A stretch of DNA of 64,000 bases from Leptasterias polaris (taxonomy: Eukaryota > Echinodermata > Asteroidea > Forcipulatida > Asteriidae): contig JAZGTN010000002.1 of assembly GCA_037783415.1 (NCBI GenBank), positions 1 to 64,000 of the forward strand. Direction: 5' to 3'. Below, piece by piece: positions 11,640 to 22,826 of the stretch. Both the position numbers and the translations under genes were made by a program. Every line of letters starts with the position of its first letter. Position 1 is the first letter of the stretch. The notes beneath the pieces are model-generated. The model had not been told where the DNA came from and did no database searches. It saw only the letters and a program-made list of their open reading frames with translations.

Positions 11640-12300
11640 CACAAACTCCGCCTCCATATGTGTCACGTGACTGTAACTTCTGCACGCGAAAAAAGAGGCC
11701 GAGCGCTAGAGAAAGATGACATCACGCAGCAAATCTGTCAATCAACCTCTCGCCGCCATTTTGTTCAGGGTAGGTGTGTGGCGAGCTAGTTGTTTACAGT
11801 TCGTCAGCAAAAACATCTCCTTGGTCTCCTTTACTCGCTGCACTGAACACCAATCGTTGCAAGTGATGATTATGCTGTGGCTTTGGGATTAAGTGTGGAT
11901 GTCTTGTACTTCAGAGAGGTTTCAGTTAGTCATAACAGAGGTATTTACGGGAGATTTTAGCTGTTCAGTATTTCTATTTTCCAACTATCCTTACACTCGC
12001 TGACGACTCAGTCAGTGTGCGGGCCGGCTGTGATCTGTGACTGCGCTGCACTCACACACTGTCTGACTGTCACCACAGTCAGTTGGCGAGTTGCTGTCAA
12101 TGTCATCCCCAAAACTATGCAATGAAAACAACGCCGGAATCACATTTGGAAACTGACCACGGCTCAGACACACAGGCCTAATTGTCGGAATAAGTTAGTT
12201 TGAACGAAATGAATGCTGTCCGATTAGCCTAGGCGTTTTGTTGTCAAACACTCCTCCATCATATCATACATACACGGCGCACGCACACACACACACTCGG
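11640..12300 (+). promoter_or_regulatory. Candidate promoter and leader exon, possibly of the MTMR gene
   Basis: The block is richer in CpG than its surroundings. It carries GTCACGTGAC (11662-11671, a CLEAR/E-box palindrome recognised by TFEB-type factors in vertebrates) and CGCCGCCATTTTG (11751-11763, like an inverted YY1 site at a start site). A possible splice donor, CAGG/GTAGGT, lies at 11769/11770. The next + strand coding start is at 22824, so a long 5' leader intron of the MTMR gene would fit. The link is inference; it could serve an unseen non-coding or minus-strand gene. Confidence 0.42.
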
Positions 12301-12646
12301 CACACGTACTCATTCATGACAGTCACCATGTCACAGTCTGTCACACATGCCAAGTCTGTGATTGTGAATCTCTCTACCTAGAGCTAGTCTAGTCTTCTTA
12401 ATCTTATTGCTCCATGATCTTATCTTGCTCAAGAGTATCACTTTTTAGCTTTAGGGACTTGGGTCTTTCCCACACCTTTCCTTGGGACTCCTTTCAAATG
12501 AGACTTATAACTTATAAGTTAACAATAACAAACATTGTTCAGGCAGGGACCCTTTTTAAGGTCAGGGCTCAAATTTGTATATAATTTGTTGAGTGTAATT
12601 TATATATTTAGTTTTAAAAAAGCATTTGAAAATTAAGCTGGTGACT

Positions 12647-13231
12647 TAGCCCTGGTAGGACGTCAGTCAGTGCCACTGCACTGACGTCCTGGGTATAAAG
12701 ATCCTGTACAATGCGAACAAAATTTTGAGTACAATTTTTTTCATATTTTTACCTAATTTGAGAAGCTGAAACTCCATTCATTTATTCTTGGTGCCCTTAA
12801 CTACTCTTTTGATGAGTTCAAAAACTAACAAATACATCCATGAATGACATTATTTCCGAAAATAAGTCCGAGTTGTGCACTGGCGATGTGACTCCGTCGT
12901 GTTGCCACCCGGAAGAAGAAACGTTGAGTGTTACGGGTTAGACAGCACCCTCTTTTGTGGACTAGGTTCCATGTCAGTTGAGGTTGTCACATCGCCAGTG
13001 CACAACTCGGACTTATTTTCAAAAATAATGTCATCCAAGGATAAATTTTACAATTCTGAATAGAGCAGGCGTAAAGTTCAGAACACAAGGAATATGTGAG
13101 TTAAGTTTCAGCTTCCTCAAAAAGGTAAAAATATATAAAAAAATTGTTATAAATTTTTTCGCAATGGCAGAGGACCTTTATACCCTGGACTCCGTCGCGT
13201 TGTATGCAACGGAGGAGTCCAACCTGGGCTA
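12647..13231. mobile_element. Mutator-like non-autonomous foldback element
   Basis: Ends are TAGCCCTGGTAGGAC on the left and the inverse of TAGCCCAGGTTGGAC on the right. It is flanked by a perfect 10-base direct repeat GCTGGTGACT (12637-12646 and 13232-13241). A 9-11 base duplication is the mark of Mutator-type transposases. Each arm has its own hairpin (12658-12689 and 13187-13220), and the centre has a further inverted repeat (about 12844-13036). No transposase. A related copy is at 20549. Confidence 0.85.
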
Positions 13232-13488
13232 GCTGGTGACTATGACAAGCAATCAAAAACGCTTTTTTATATGAACATTTTTATAATTCTCAAATAATCT
13301 CATGATGTTTTTTACTCGCGCTTTTGAAACCTTCATAGAGCATAGCATGTAGGCTAGGTACCAATCAGTACTGTGCAAATAAGTACTAGATTTAAATTAG
13401 ATTCTTACTTTGAAAGTTGTACATGTGGGCTCATTATTTAAAGGCAGTGGATGTTTAGCCGATGCCGGAAAAATTATTGAAACATTAT

Positions 13489-14137
13489 GGCAAAGTAAAA
13501 AAAGGAACGAGTTTCTCGTCTGGACTTTTTCAAAAAAGGAGGAGGCAGGGCATTCTATTTACTATTTTTCAATTTTTAGCTATTTTTCCAAGATGGCCGC
13601 CATGCTAAATATGGCCGGCCAAGGTATATTTATTCACAGATATTGTGCTATTTGAGTAAACTGATGCAATTTATGACAATACAAATGATTTGTAAGACCC
13701 TTCACTGCAGAATCGCACACCATCACCCTTGACAACAGTTGCTGTCCGCTCTGAAAAGAACGCCCAGCTGGGTTTGGTGCCAAGACACTGATGATATATT
13801 AAGTCAGGAGAATCACACTTTTAGCCCTCAACTAGCTAGGGACTGCACACCTGAGAATATTGAAATGAGAAAGTTGGGAATTCTTGAGGCAAAGCTGCTA
13901 TTTTGGCCCATTTAATTGGATTCAGGAGATTCAAAATATCAGAGATGCCACTCAGTTTTATCCCAAAAATTTGATTTCAGCTTTAAATAAAAAATAAAAA
14001 AATCTGATTTAAGATTATTATTTTTGTATTTATATTTTTTTTTCTGAAAATAGTAAATAGTAAAAAAAAGGAGGCAGCGGCCAGAAAGGAGGCGGCGGCC
14101 AGAAAGGAGGCGGGCGGGGACGGTTTTTTACTTGGCC
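13489..14137. mobile_element. Harbinger-like MITE (degenerate)
   Basis: Left end GGCAAAGTAAAAAAAGG and right end TTTTTTACTTGGCC are inverted, with TAT on both sides. It holds CAAGATGGCCGCCATG and a GGAGGC-rich short tandem repeat (about 14070-14115). It resembles 18106-18643 and 22069-22417. Confidence 0.6.
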
Positions 14138-15221
14138 TATTTTGCTCGCTGTCTTCTCTGATTGGTCGTTTCGTAGGAGCAACATGAGTGAACTAAATGA
14201 AAGCATTCACATGTCAGGACAATTTTTAAGTGGTAAAATTTGGTGAATGAATTATACGGTGATGATTTACACAAATTACGTCTCCCTTTTATGGTTGATG
14301 CTTTGTTTAACCCTAACTCCCAAAGCGTTTTTACTAGAATCCACCCCTAACCCAACACATTCCAACAGCTTATACTACCATGAGATGGGAACTGTGCCCA
14401 ATCTTAGGGGGACGATACACAACCTAACAAACTCCAACAGGCTTTTTTTGTTTGATTTTGTTGGAGTGTGTACACTTGGCATGTGCAAAAATTTGATCAG
14501 TGAAATCACACAGTACCCAACATAACATAATCCAACAACTATCTCATTAGACCATGGAGGAAAGAGCAATGCCAGACATGTACATTTCACACATCCACCA
14601 TACCCACTCAATCAAATTCAAACACCATTACTTGTCAGCAAGGATACACAATCCCACAGAATCAAACACCCAATCCTAACTTCACTGTACTTAACCTAAC
14701 AAAATTAAACACTTTGCCCTGTTTGAATTTGTAGGGTATGGGAGGGTTAGGGTTAACGTGGTAAAAAAATCACAAAAATCCTTTGCATACATGTATATGT
14801 TGACAAGAACCAACTTTTAATTCATAGTGATTTGTAACCTTCTTGTCCATGAGGCTTTGATCTTTTAATAACTAATGTGGTCATTCTCTGTCTCTAGCCC
14901 TTCCCCAAAATAACACAACTTCACAAATAAACAAAAGTGTATGTAAGAAAACTTGAATACATGGGTTGACTAGAGAAGACCGTCATCAGGAATTTGTTTC
15001 CTCATTGCTGTCGCCGTAAAATTGTCAATGTATTCAATGTGCTGAAAAATGCTGAAGTCACCGATGTTGACCAATCAGAGAAGACTGCAAGCAAAAATGT
15101 GTTTGGGATCATTTTGCCGTCACTGGCTAATTAACCCTCAAAATGCCTTAGAATGGGTTCATTGTAAAATGTTAGTAGTCTTAAAATTTTCATCAATGAC
15201 ATGGATCATGCAAATAGTTTC

Positions 15222-15513
15222 TATACACCAATCCGACGAAACAAAATTGGTAGCGCCCTCTATTGACAAAATTTAACAACTGTGGTGTCGCAAGCCGGAA
15301 GTCGATGTCGTCATGGGCGGTAGGTCAAGGCACCAGACATTTATTATCAGGTGACCGACCATTGCGTCAGCTGACACATTTGTTTTGCTTGTCTGATCAA
15401 GCAAAACGGACAGAACGTGAAAACAAAAAAATGCTTCCGGCTTGCGACACCGCAGTTGTTATTTTTTATCAATAGAGGGCGCTACCAAATTTTTTTCGTC
15501 GAATTGGTGTATA
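15222..15513. mobile_element. Hairpin MITE with about 85-bp arms
   Basis: TATACACCAATCCGACG and its inverse bound the element. The arms share TGGTAGCGCCCTCTATTGA and GGTGTCGCAAGCCGGAAG. The TA-containing ends suggest a TA target. Each arm carries one AGAGGGCGC motif. Confidence 0.82.
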
Positions 15514-18105
15514 CTTCCTCACTGTGTTGAAAACGAAAGAAGATTTTTGTTTTTACGGAAATCAAGATCCACATTTTTTTCAAATTCAGAGAAAGTGGTT
15601 AGTTAATCTCTTATTGAAGGAAATTAGATGTGTTTTTTACATTTCCTGTGAATAAGGGCCTGCTGACATTACAGGGAGCGCATTTCTTATGGAAAGTTCT
15701 TTCCATAAATATTTTGTCTCCTTTACATTTCATGTGAATAAGGGCCTGTTTAAATTACAGGGAGCGCATTTCTTCTGAAGTATTTTTGTCTCCTTTGACA
15801 AAATTGGCCTTGACCTTGCCCTCAGTGACTTCCAGGAATGAATTTCCAGCCTGTGCATTAAAAATAGCACCCTTTCAGATTACCATGGCCAAAAGTTGAT
15901 AGTTATTTGATACTAAAATACTACTGCATGATATCAAAAACATAGTCCATGTAGATCATTGTAGGCTTGAATAACATAGAAGCCATTTCCTGTATTGCCC
16001 TTGCCTTGGCTTGGTGCTCTAGTTATAAATATTTCCAGTGATTGTCCAGATTTTTACATGAACAAGAAAAGTGCGATGGCTTTGCTCGGTTATTGAGTGA
16101 TTCCATGGTGGCTGATCATGTACTTTACTACTTTGTGGAATTTCACTTGCTGAAGCTTGAATTGCAGATCAACTCTGGTCCCATGTCATCTTCGTAAAGT
16201 GGGTTAAATTGATATTGTAAGCACAACTGTAGTTCAGCTTTGTCTGTTACTGTAATGACTGTAGTGAAAGCTCCTTAGTCCACAACAAAGCACACAAGTT
16301 GGATTGGCCTATAATGGTCTTTTGAGTTTATACATGGCCTGCAGTGCAAGAGTTTTTTTTTATTGTGTTGACTTTGAAGCTCAGTTATCAGCTTCAATTT
16401 GTGTGGTGCACTTATTGATTAAAATGTGTGGGGTTTTCCAGGAAACCTAAACTTTCCTGAGAAGAAGACTGGTTGAAACTTGTACATTGTACTTGTATTA
16501 TAGTGTACATAGGTACTGTTTGTATAGTGTACATGTTCACTTCCATGGATGTTTCCATGGATGTGTACTTGTCTGTCTGTGAACATGTAGACCCTATGCC
16601 TCTTTATGTTACAAAGTCAAAGTTCAAGTGCATAATTTACAGTCATGGGTATTTGCATTTTACAAGTAGATGGACCTACATTACATTGTTGTATTGCATG
16701 TACATGTACAAACTTGTTGCAGAATCTTGTTCAAGTTTGTTTATTATTTTTGTCAAAGTTCTATAGTAATACAAAATAGTAATAGTTCACACACGGAATA
16801 CTTTTTTTCTTGCAAACATTCAGGTTAGACATAGGGTCTGGGTGTAGTTTTGTGTCCTATATGTACAGTATTTTGAATTTCTACATCCTGGATGGATTTG
16901 TTCATTAGCAATGGGGACACTAGTGTTTCAGAATACATAGTTTTTGTACAAGCGCAAGTGAAATCTGCCTGATAACAGTATGGAACCCGGAAGCGCCAGG
17001 TATTTTTCTCTGTTCCATTTGCACCAGTAAGTAAGATATTACAAATAAAGAATGCATAGTGCAGACCTGCCAACCTGTACGCATTTTGCGTACCATGCAC
17101 GCATTTTCACATCTGAGTACGGTGGTACGAAATATATGCAGAAGTACGCAAAAGACGCAAAATCTAAATCGCGTGTGTTAAAAACTGCAGGACGAACGGA
17201 CAATTTTGTTCTCAATTTATTCAACTGTCATTCGTTCGACCCCAAGTGCAAAAACAACCGAACAAAGACACCCTGCATCTGAGTGATTATTATGCACTTC
17301 GATAAAAAAGAGGTTGTGCCTAGAACTATATTTTAAATTCTTACTCCCGCTGGAAAACTAATAAACCAATGCGTAACAAAGGGGGTGGGAATGGCGCAAT
17401 CCAGTTTCGGTCAATCTATTAATAATTTTTTTTTTTTTTGTGTGTTTTTTTTTTTTAACAACTTTTTGCCACTTGAGTTTAGCATCTATGATCTAGGCAA
17501 TTGGAACATACAGTGCCAACAGTCGAACTGGTTATTTAGTTTTTCTGAGGTTTGCCACCGTGCACAGGCTTCTGGTTTTAATGCCCGTGCTAATGTGGTA
17601 CTCAAACAAAATTTACAAGGTTGCATAGTGCTTTACTGCAGAATATAACCACGAGGTGAAATATAAAAGTGCATATAAATAAAGTGCATTCAATATTTTG
17701 TTTATAACTCACACCATATAGATCCTTGTCATTTAACATTTTGTTCACAATAAACACAGAATAGACGCGGAACATCATCCAACTCACATTCTGAAAATTC
17801 TATAAGAAAAACCTAAACAACGTGGTTGACTCCATGTAGACACCAACCTTCCGACCTTGCCTCGTTTGAACAAATGAATGACACAAGAAGGAATTATTAT
17901 TTTGGAAACAATGCCGTGAAGGGCAATCGCTGGACGAAATCGTTCCCTGTGTAATACATGTAGGTATAGTACATGTAATTTACCAGATGTGTTTGTGTTG
18001 TTGAATGAGTACACTACACTCATCACACTGTCTAGCGTCTAGCTTCAAGAAACATTTTAAAACTAACCCATGATGGTTTTACTTAGTTTTATGCGGTATA
18101 CTTTA
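15514..18105. other. Non-coding DNA with a one-sided hAT-like end
   Basis: No recognised gene. GCAGACCTGCCAACC at about 17061, followed by repeated ACGCATTTT motifs, looks like one end of a hAT-type element with no matching right end. A duplicated GGGAGCGCATTTCTT block lies at about 15675 and 15760. The rest is low-complexity AT-rich DNA. Confidence 0.5.
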
Positions 18106-18643
18106 GGCCAAGTAAAATAAATAACATGTTGCTCATCCGGACTTTTAAAAAAATTGGTGAGGGAGGTCCTTGTTATTTGTTATTTTCAATTTTATTTTTA
18201 TTTTTTTCAAGATGGCCACCATGTCTAAGATGGCCGCCATATCGTATTTGAAGATGGTTTTAAGGTTTTATGAGCATGTTCTGTATGTCCTCAAATTCTG
18301 TTTAAAGTCGCCATGTGTGTTTCTGTGTCCATTTCGATACATATATTGTTATTCTTTCCAAGAGTTCTTGCTTTTGCTCCAAAATTATTCTGTGTGTGTG
18401 GCATCACGTCCTGGTGCAAAGATCTCGTTCAAAAAAGAACTGTGGCATGCAAACTTGAAGGGCAAAACGTTTTGAAGAAAATGAGGATTTTCTCGGGCCT
18501 ACATGCAAGAAAGATGATGAAATTGCTTTTTTAGTTTTGATGAAAAAAAATAAAATAAAAATAACAAATAACAAACAATTTGTTGCGGCGTCCAAAATCA
18601 GAGCGGGCTGGGACGAGCAACATGTTATTTATTTTACTTGGCC
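18106..18643. mobile_element. Harbinger-like MITE
   Basis: Terminal inverted repeats of about 30 bases begin GGCCAAGTAAAATAAATAAC, with the 3-base duplication TTA outside both ends (18103-18105 and 18644-18646). TTA/TAA duplications are typical of PIF/Harbinger elements. It contains two AAGATGGCC-type motifs near 18210-18240. No transposase frame. Confidence 0.85.
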
Positions 18644-18757
18644 TTATACACAGTTATTGGTTAAAGTATTTGGTATAGTATGATTTCATTTCCAAGGGCC
18701 TTGATCAGGTATTTCATGTGAACAGTTGGTCCAGTGGGCATTTTGAGCTATGTATAG

Positions 18758-19121
18758 CAGGGCTTGAATTTTACACTGGACCACAGGCCCGAGGCCAGTA
18801 ATTTTAGCGTTGGGCCAGTAAACTTATGACCTAGCAAGTCCGATGGTCTTGTGTTTTTCAGATGAATAACAGAAACAAATTATGTTCCAGTGTTGACTTT
18901 GGGTCTGATAAATTATCTTGCAATTCTTTGAGTAATGTACTCTTCTCTTACTTGTCTCAGTTCGGGTTCATATAAAAGCAGTCAAATGCATGTTAAACTG
19001 TGTCAGCAATTTTTTATTTTCACATTTTTAATCTGGTCTTATAAAAAAATGTCTGGTCCAGTAATTTTGAGCTATACAAGCCTTGTAGTCTTGTGGATTT
19101 TCTCCCCAAATTCGAGCCCTG
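18758..19121 (+). mobile_element. Family B hAT-like MITE
   Basis: Begins CAGGGCTTGAATTTTACACT and ends AAATTCGAGCCCTG. Copies in the opposite orientation or broken lie at 31852, 32948, 36605, 39343 and 49275. The CAGGG start and, in the 31852 copy, an 8-base target duplication point to hAT. Confidence 0.82.
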
Positions 19122-19476
19122 TATACTATAGTACAACCAATGAACTAGTTTACATTCGATTTATGTTCTTCATTTAATAGAAACCCCTTGCATCCTACAT
19201 GATGACATCCAAAGCCCAAACGGCGCCCTCACTGAGGTCAAACGTTTCCATTGTCTGACCTCAGCGATGGCAGCCAATGCACGGGGCTGGGCCAGGGTTC
19301 TATTATCAGAGGATTCCAGTGCGTGTCATCCTGCAGTCTACATTTATTTACATTTGTGATCAATACTTTATGAATGTTTGTATTGTTCCTTGTGTCTCAA
19401 GGTTTACAATTATAATTTTTTATGAATGCCTTCACTGTCATTGACTGAGGTTCATTTATATTATGTATTGTCCTGA

Positions 19477-19740
19477 CAGGGTTCTCCCAAGGTTTTTGTA
19501 AAACTTGGGGGCATTTTTGAAGCTTGGCTGAAGGATGCTGAATTGAAACGAGGCCTTTGGAATGTTTTTTACTTGGTGTATGTAATGCAATCTGGAGCAT
19601 TCTAAATGATTCTCTATTGAAGATTTTTGTGAAATAAGTTTTAAAAAACCAGTTTTTATTAATTAATTTATTTATTGGATATCAGTCTCAATTTGCGCGT
19701 ATCGGCCTGATATGCTAGCTTGTGCTTGGGGAGAGCCCTG
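19477..19740. mobile_element. Family I hAT-like MITE
   Basis: Starts CAGGGTTCTCCCAAG and ends CTTGGGGAGAGCCCTG. Internal text (GCTGAATTGAAACGAGG, TTTACTTGG, TATCGGCC) recurs at 47801-48136. No clear duplication. Confidence 0.68.
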
Positions 19741-20548
19741 GGTGCGCTCCAGTTGCGCTACCATATGCTGTACCATATGCTGTACCGTTTTTAAAATGTG
19801 CGCCACACTAACAATTGGAACCGCAACGCATTGTGTTAAAACATGTACGTTCGCTCGCTTCAGGCTGTCGGACCAATAATGCTGCGGTATCAATCTGTGT
19901 GTTGGGCAATGTTCTTTCATCTGCTTTTAAAATGAGATTTTTATTTTCCCTACAACTTACATTCGCTACATTTTGTGAACAATTTGAGGTGATTAATTAT
20001 AACACTTTGTTACAACCAATCTGATTTGTTTGAGATCTAAGATTTAGTTCACATTAGTCTATTATTCATTGCTTTGTTACTGCTTTTCCCACCTTTATTT
20101 TTCAGTTGGCGAACATACATATGTAGCTATCACCTCCCTTGAGCGTTTGCCAAATTTCACAAACGTGCGCAAACGCTCTTTGCACCTAATGCGATCCACT
20201 TTGAAAACGTACACGTACATGTAGTTTGGCGAATGTTTGCATTGTTAGCTTGAGTGGAACGCACCCATGTGAACATGTACGTGGGTAATAATAAGGCATA
20301 GGCACTGATCAGTTTTGTTTTGCTTGCCTGTACATGTAAATGAAACTGGACCCTGGAAATGTGGGTTTGCAATCAGTTCACATTACAAGTTAAGTCTAAC
20401 ATTGGAATACAATGTACATGCAAGTCTCATGTGATTGATTTGACCTGTACGATATGTAAAACCAACATGTTTTGTTGTACAGAGGTACATGTATATGTAA
20501 CCTTTGCCTATAGATAGGCCTAATGAATGTGTTCAGAGCAATGAGCCA

Positions 20549-21261
20549 TAGCCCTGGCGGCCTTTCACTTTCGTAATACACTACAGTGACGTCCTGGATA
20601 TCCGGTACCATTTCTGGGGCGGAAACATTTAAAAGCTTCATAAATCAAATCTTACCTGCAAGAAGCCACTAATTTCACAAGATTCACCTTCCGTGGCGGC
20701 ATACATTTTTCTGCGGTGGGTTTTGGACGTCATATATTCCTCATTAATTCGTCATTTTCGTGAAACAATGTAGCTCCCAACGTAAAAAAAATACCAATTT
20801 TGTCTGACGTGTGTACGTGCACATTTGCGTGTAAGACGCAGGATGCATAACGCGCATATTGTGCGCTGCATTCGCATGTTAACGCTGTGCAGTCAAGATA
20901 CTGTGACCAAAATGTGGCGCGTTTTGCGGTATGCCTAATCGGCGTTCGTGTAGACATATGCGAACACACGCAATCACCCGCGTCTTGGTTTTTCTGTGTT
21001 CGAAGGTTTGCAGAATTGTTTAACGTTGAGAGCTGCATTATTTCATGAAAATGACGGATTAATGAGTAATATATGACGTCCAAAACCCACCGCAAAAAAA
21101 TGTATGCCGCCATGGAATGTGAATCCGGTGGAATTAGTGGTTTCTTGCAGGTAAGATTTGAGTTATGAAGCTTTGACATTTTTTCGCCCCAGAAACGTTC
21201 CCGTAATATTTAGGACTCTGTATCTGTGTACAGCACAGAGGAAGAGTCCTATATAGGGCTA
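20549..21261. mobile_element. Mutator-like non-autonomous element, second copy type
   Basis: Starts TAGCCCTGG and ends AGGGCTA, with 9-base flanks AATGAGCCA and TATGAGCCA (8 of 9 identical). Long inverted arms share CTTGCAGGTAAGATTTGA, GTATGCCGCCA and TTGGACGTCATATAT in inverted order. The right arm contains a hairpin between GGACTC (21212) and GAGTCC (21244). Same end sequence and architecture as 12647-13231. Confidence 0.8.
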
Positions 21262-21361
21262 TATGAGCCAGTTTATGGAAACATACTTTCTTCCTGTCAT
21301 GCCTGTGTGTCACCTGGAAGACATGTAACACACTGTACAGAGACATGTATAATGTAGAATG

Positions 21362-21560
21362 GCTCTTCTTGGCTTCCCGCAGGCAACTTTTTTATCAAAA
21401 CTGAAGAGAAAACTCTCACCATCTATCCATCCGCTGCAGAGGTCAGCTACCTAAAACAAGGTTGACTGTTAACGATGGAACTGCACAAACAGTTCTTCTG
21501 TTATTTCAATTGAAAAAACTGAATTTCGATTTTCAGTTAATTTCTTTTGACCTACCCTTA
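21362..21560 (+). repeat. Dispersed repeat, partner at about 62686-62930
   Basis: Shares in the same order CTTGGCTTCC/CCTGGCTTCC, GAGGTCAGCTACC/GAGGTTGGCTACC, GATGGAACTGCA/GGTGGAACTGCA and TTTTCAGT..ATTTCTTTTGACC with the later locus. No ends identified, so the class is unknown. Confidence 0.55.
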
Positions 21561-22068
21561 ATTTTGAAAAAATATCAAGTGTTATTAAAATTCTGAATAG
21601 CCCATAACATAAGTTGATGTTTCCCTGGAGTAATCTGCAAGTGTATACCAGGATCATTTACCTTGAATCCCCCTCTGGGTACATTAACTGTCTTTGTGTA
21701 GTTTTCAAAAAAAATACCAGATAAGATCTCCCATACAAAAATCCTAAATATATTTAAAAAGCTGAAATTCCAAGTCTGACAGTTTTCTTGACGAGTAACT
21801 GCATTTCAGATTGTGATAATTTTCAAGATTTGGAATAAATGCCAAATGTGTATCAAGAAATCCTCAAGATAAAATATCATGATTTATAATTTTCTGATAA
21901 TCACTACGTGTTTAATCCTACATGTACAAGGCATGATGACTCAGAATGTAAATATAAGACTTGTCAACTTTTGAGTGATTAATTGAAAACTCCACAGTTA
22001 CTAGCCGAACTGCATGTAGTGTTCAATGTACAAGTACAGATGTATGTGCGGTTCTGTGGTACATGTAA

Positions 22069-22417
22069 GGCCAAGTTAAAAAAAATACCAGTTGATCGTC
22101 CCCGCCCGCATCCTTGTTTGAGGCCGCATCCTTTTTTTTATTTTCGATTTTTCCTAAAAAAAAAAAATAATTTGTTTGTATTTTTAATCCACCCTTGACA
22201 TATATATTTTAATTTTTGATGTAAACTTACCTCATGCAACAAATAGATATAAAGAAAGTTAGCGAAGATTTCAAACTGAAGAATTGGTGGCCTGTTTGAA
22301 TTGAAATACTTGGCGGCCATCTTGGAAAAAAAAAAATATATAACAAATAAAAAGGCCCTCATCCTCCACTTTTTGGAAAAATCAGGACGATCAACTGGTA
22401 TTTTTTTAAATTTGGCC
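22069..22417. mobile_element. Harbinger-like MITE
   Basis: Ends GGCCAAGTTAAAAAAAATAC and its inverse, with inner inverted text ACCAGTTGATCGTCC. The 3-base duplication TAA occurs on both sides (22066-22068 and 22418-22420). It contains GGCGGCCATCTTGG, the inverse of the motif in the other two Harbinger-like copies. Confidence 0.85.
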
Positions 22418-22724
22418 TAAACACATACTGATTAAAAATTTGACTGACAGAAATTTAAATAGACTTAAAGCCGCGTTCGCATTGGATTAATACATAACTG
22501 AGACCATGGGAAACATTCCAATGGGTAAATCTTACTGGTGTCCGCACTTGGATTACGAGACGATGGTGAAACAAACTGAGTGACTAAACATGAACACATG
22601 AGGGCGCTACAACAGTGGCTGTGCAGCGAACCAGATGTGGTGTGAAGTATTCAGTCATTAAGTCTTGATTTATAATTTGATCTGACAGATTGTGTAGACT
22701 CCAACACAGCCGCTTCCTGTGCAG

Positions 22725-22826
22725 TTTTGTTGCCTTACCTGAAGAGTGTCCATCCTCCTGTAGTGGGAGAGTATTGGCAGCATCTGTATGTTCTGGATAG
22801 CAGAGACTAGAGCTCACATTGAGATG
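22725..22826 (+). other. Probable MTMR 5' UTR exon ending in the start codon
   Basis: After a possible TTCCTGTGCAG acceptor at 22724 the exon runs to ATG (22824-22826), followed at once by the donor GTGAGT. Joining ATG to the next coding exon gives MADQEEGDSLVCLQ, which aligns with the MTMR3 start (MDEETRHSLECIQ). The upstream edge is uncertain. Confidence 0.6.
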
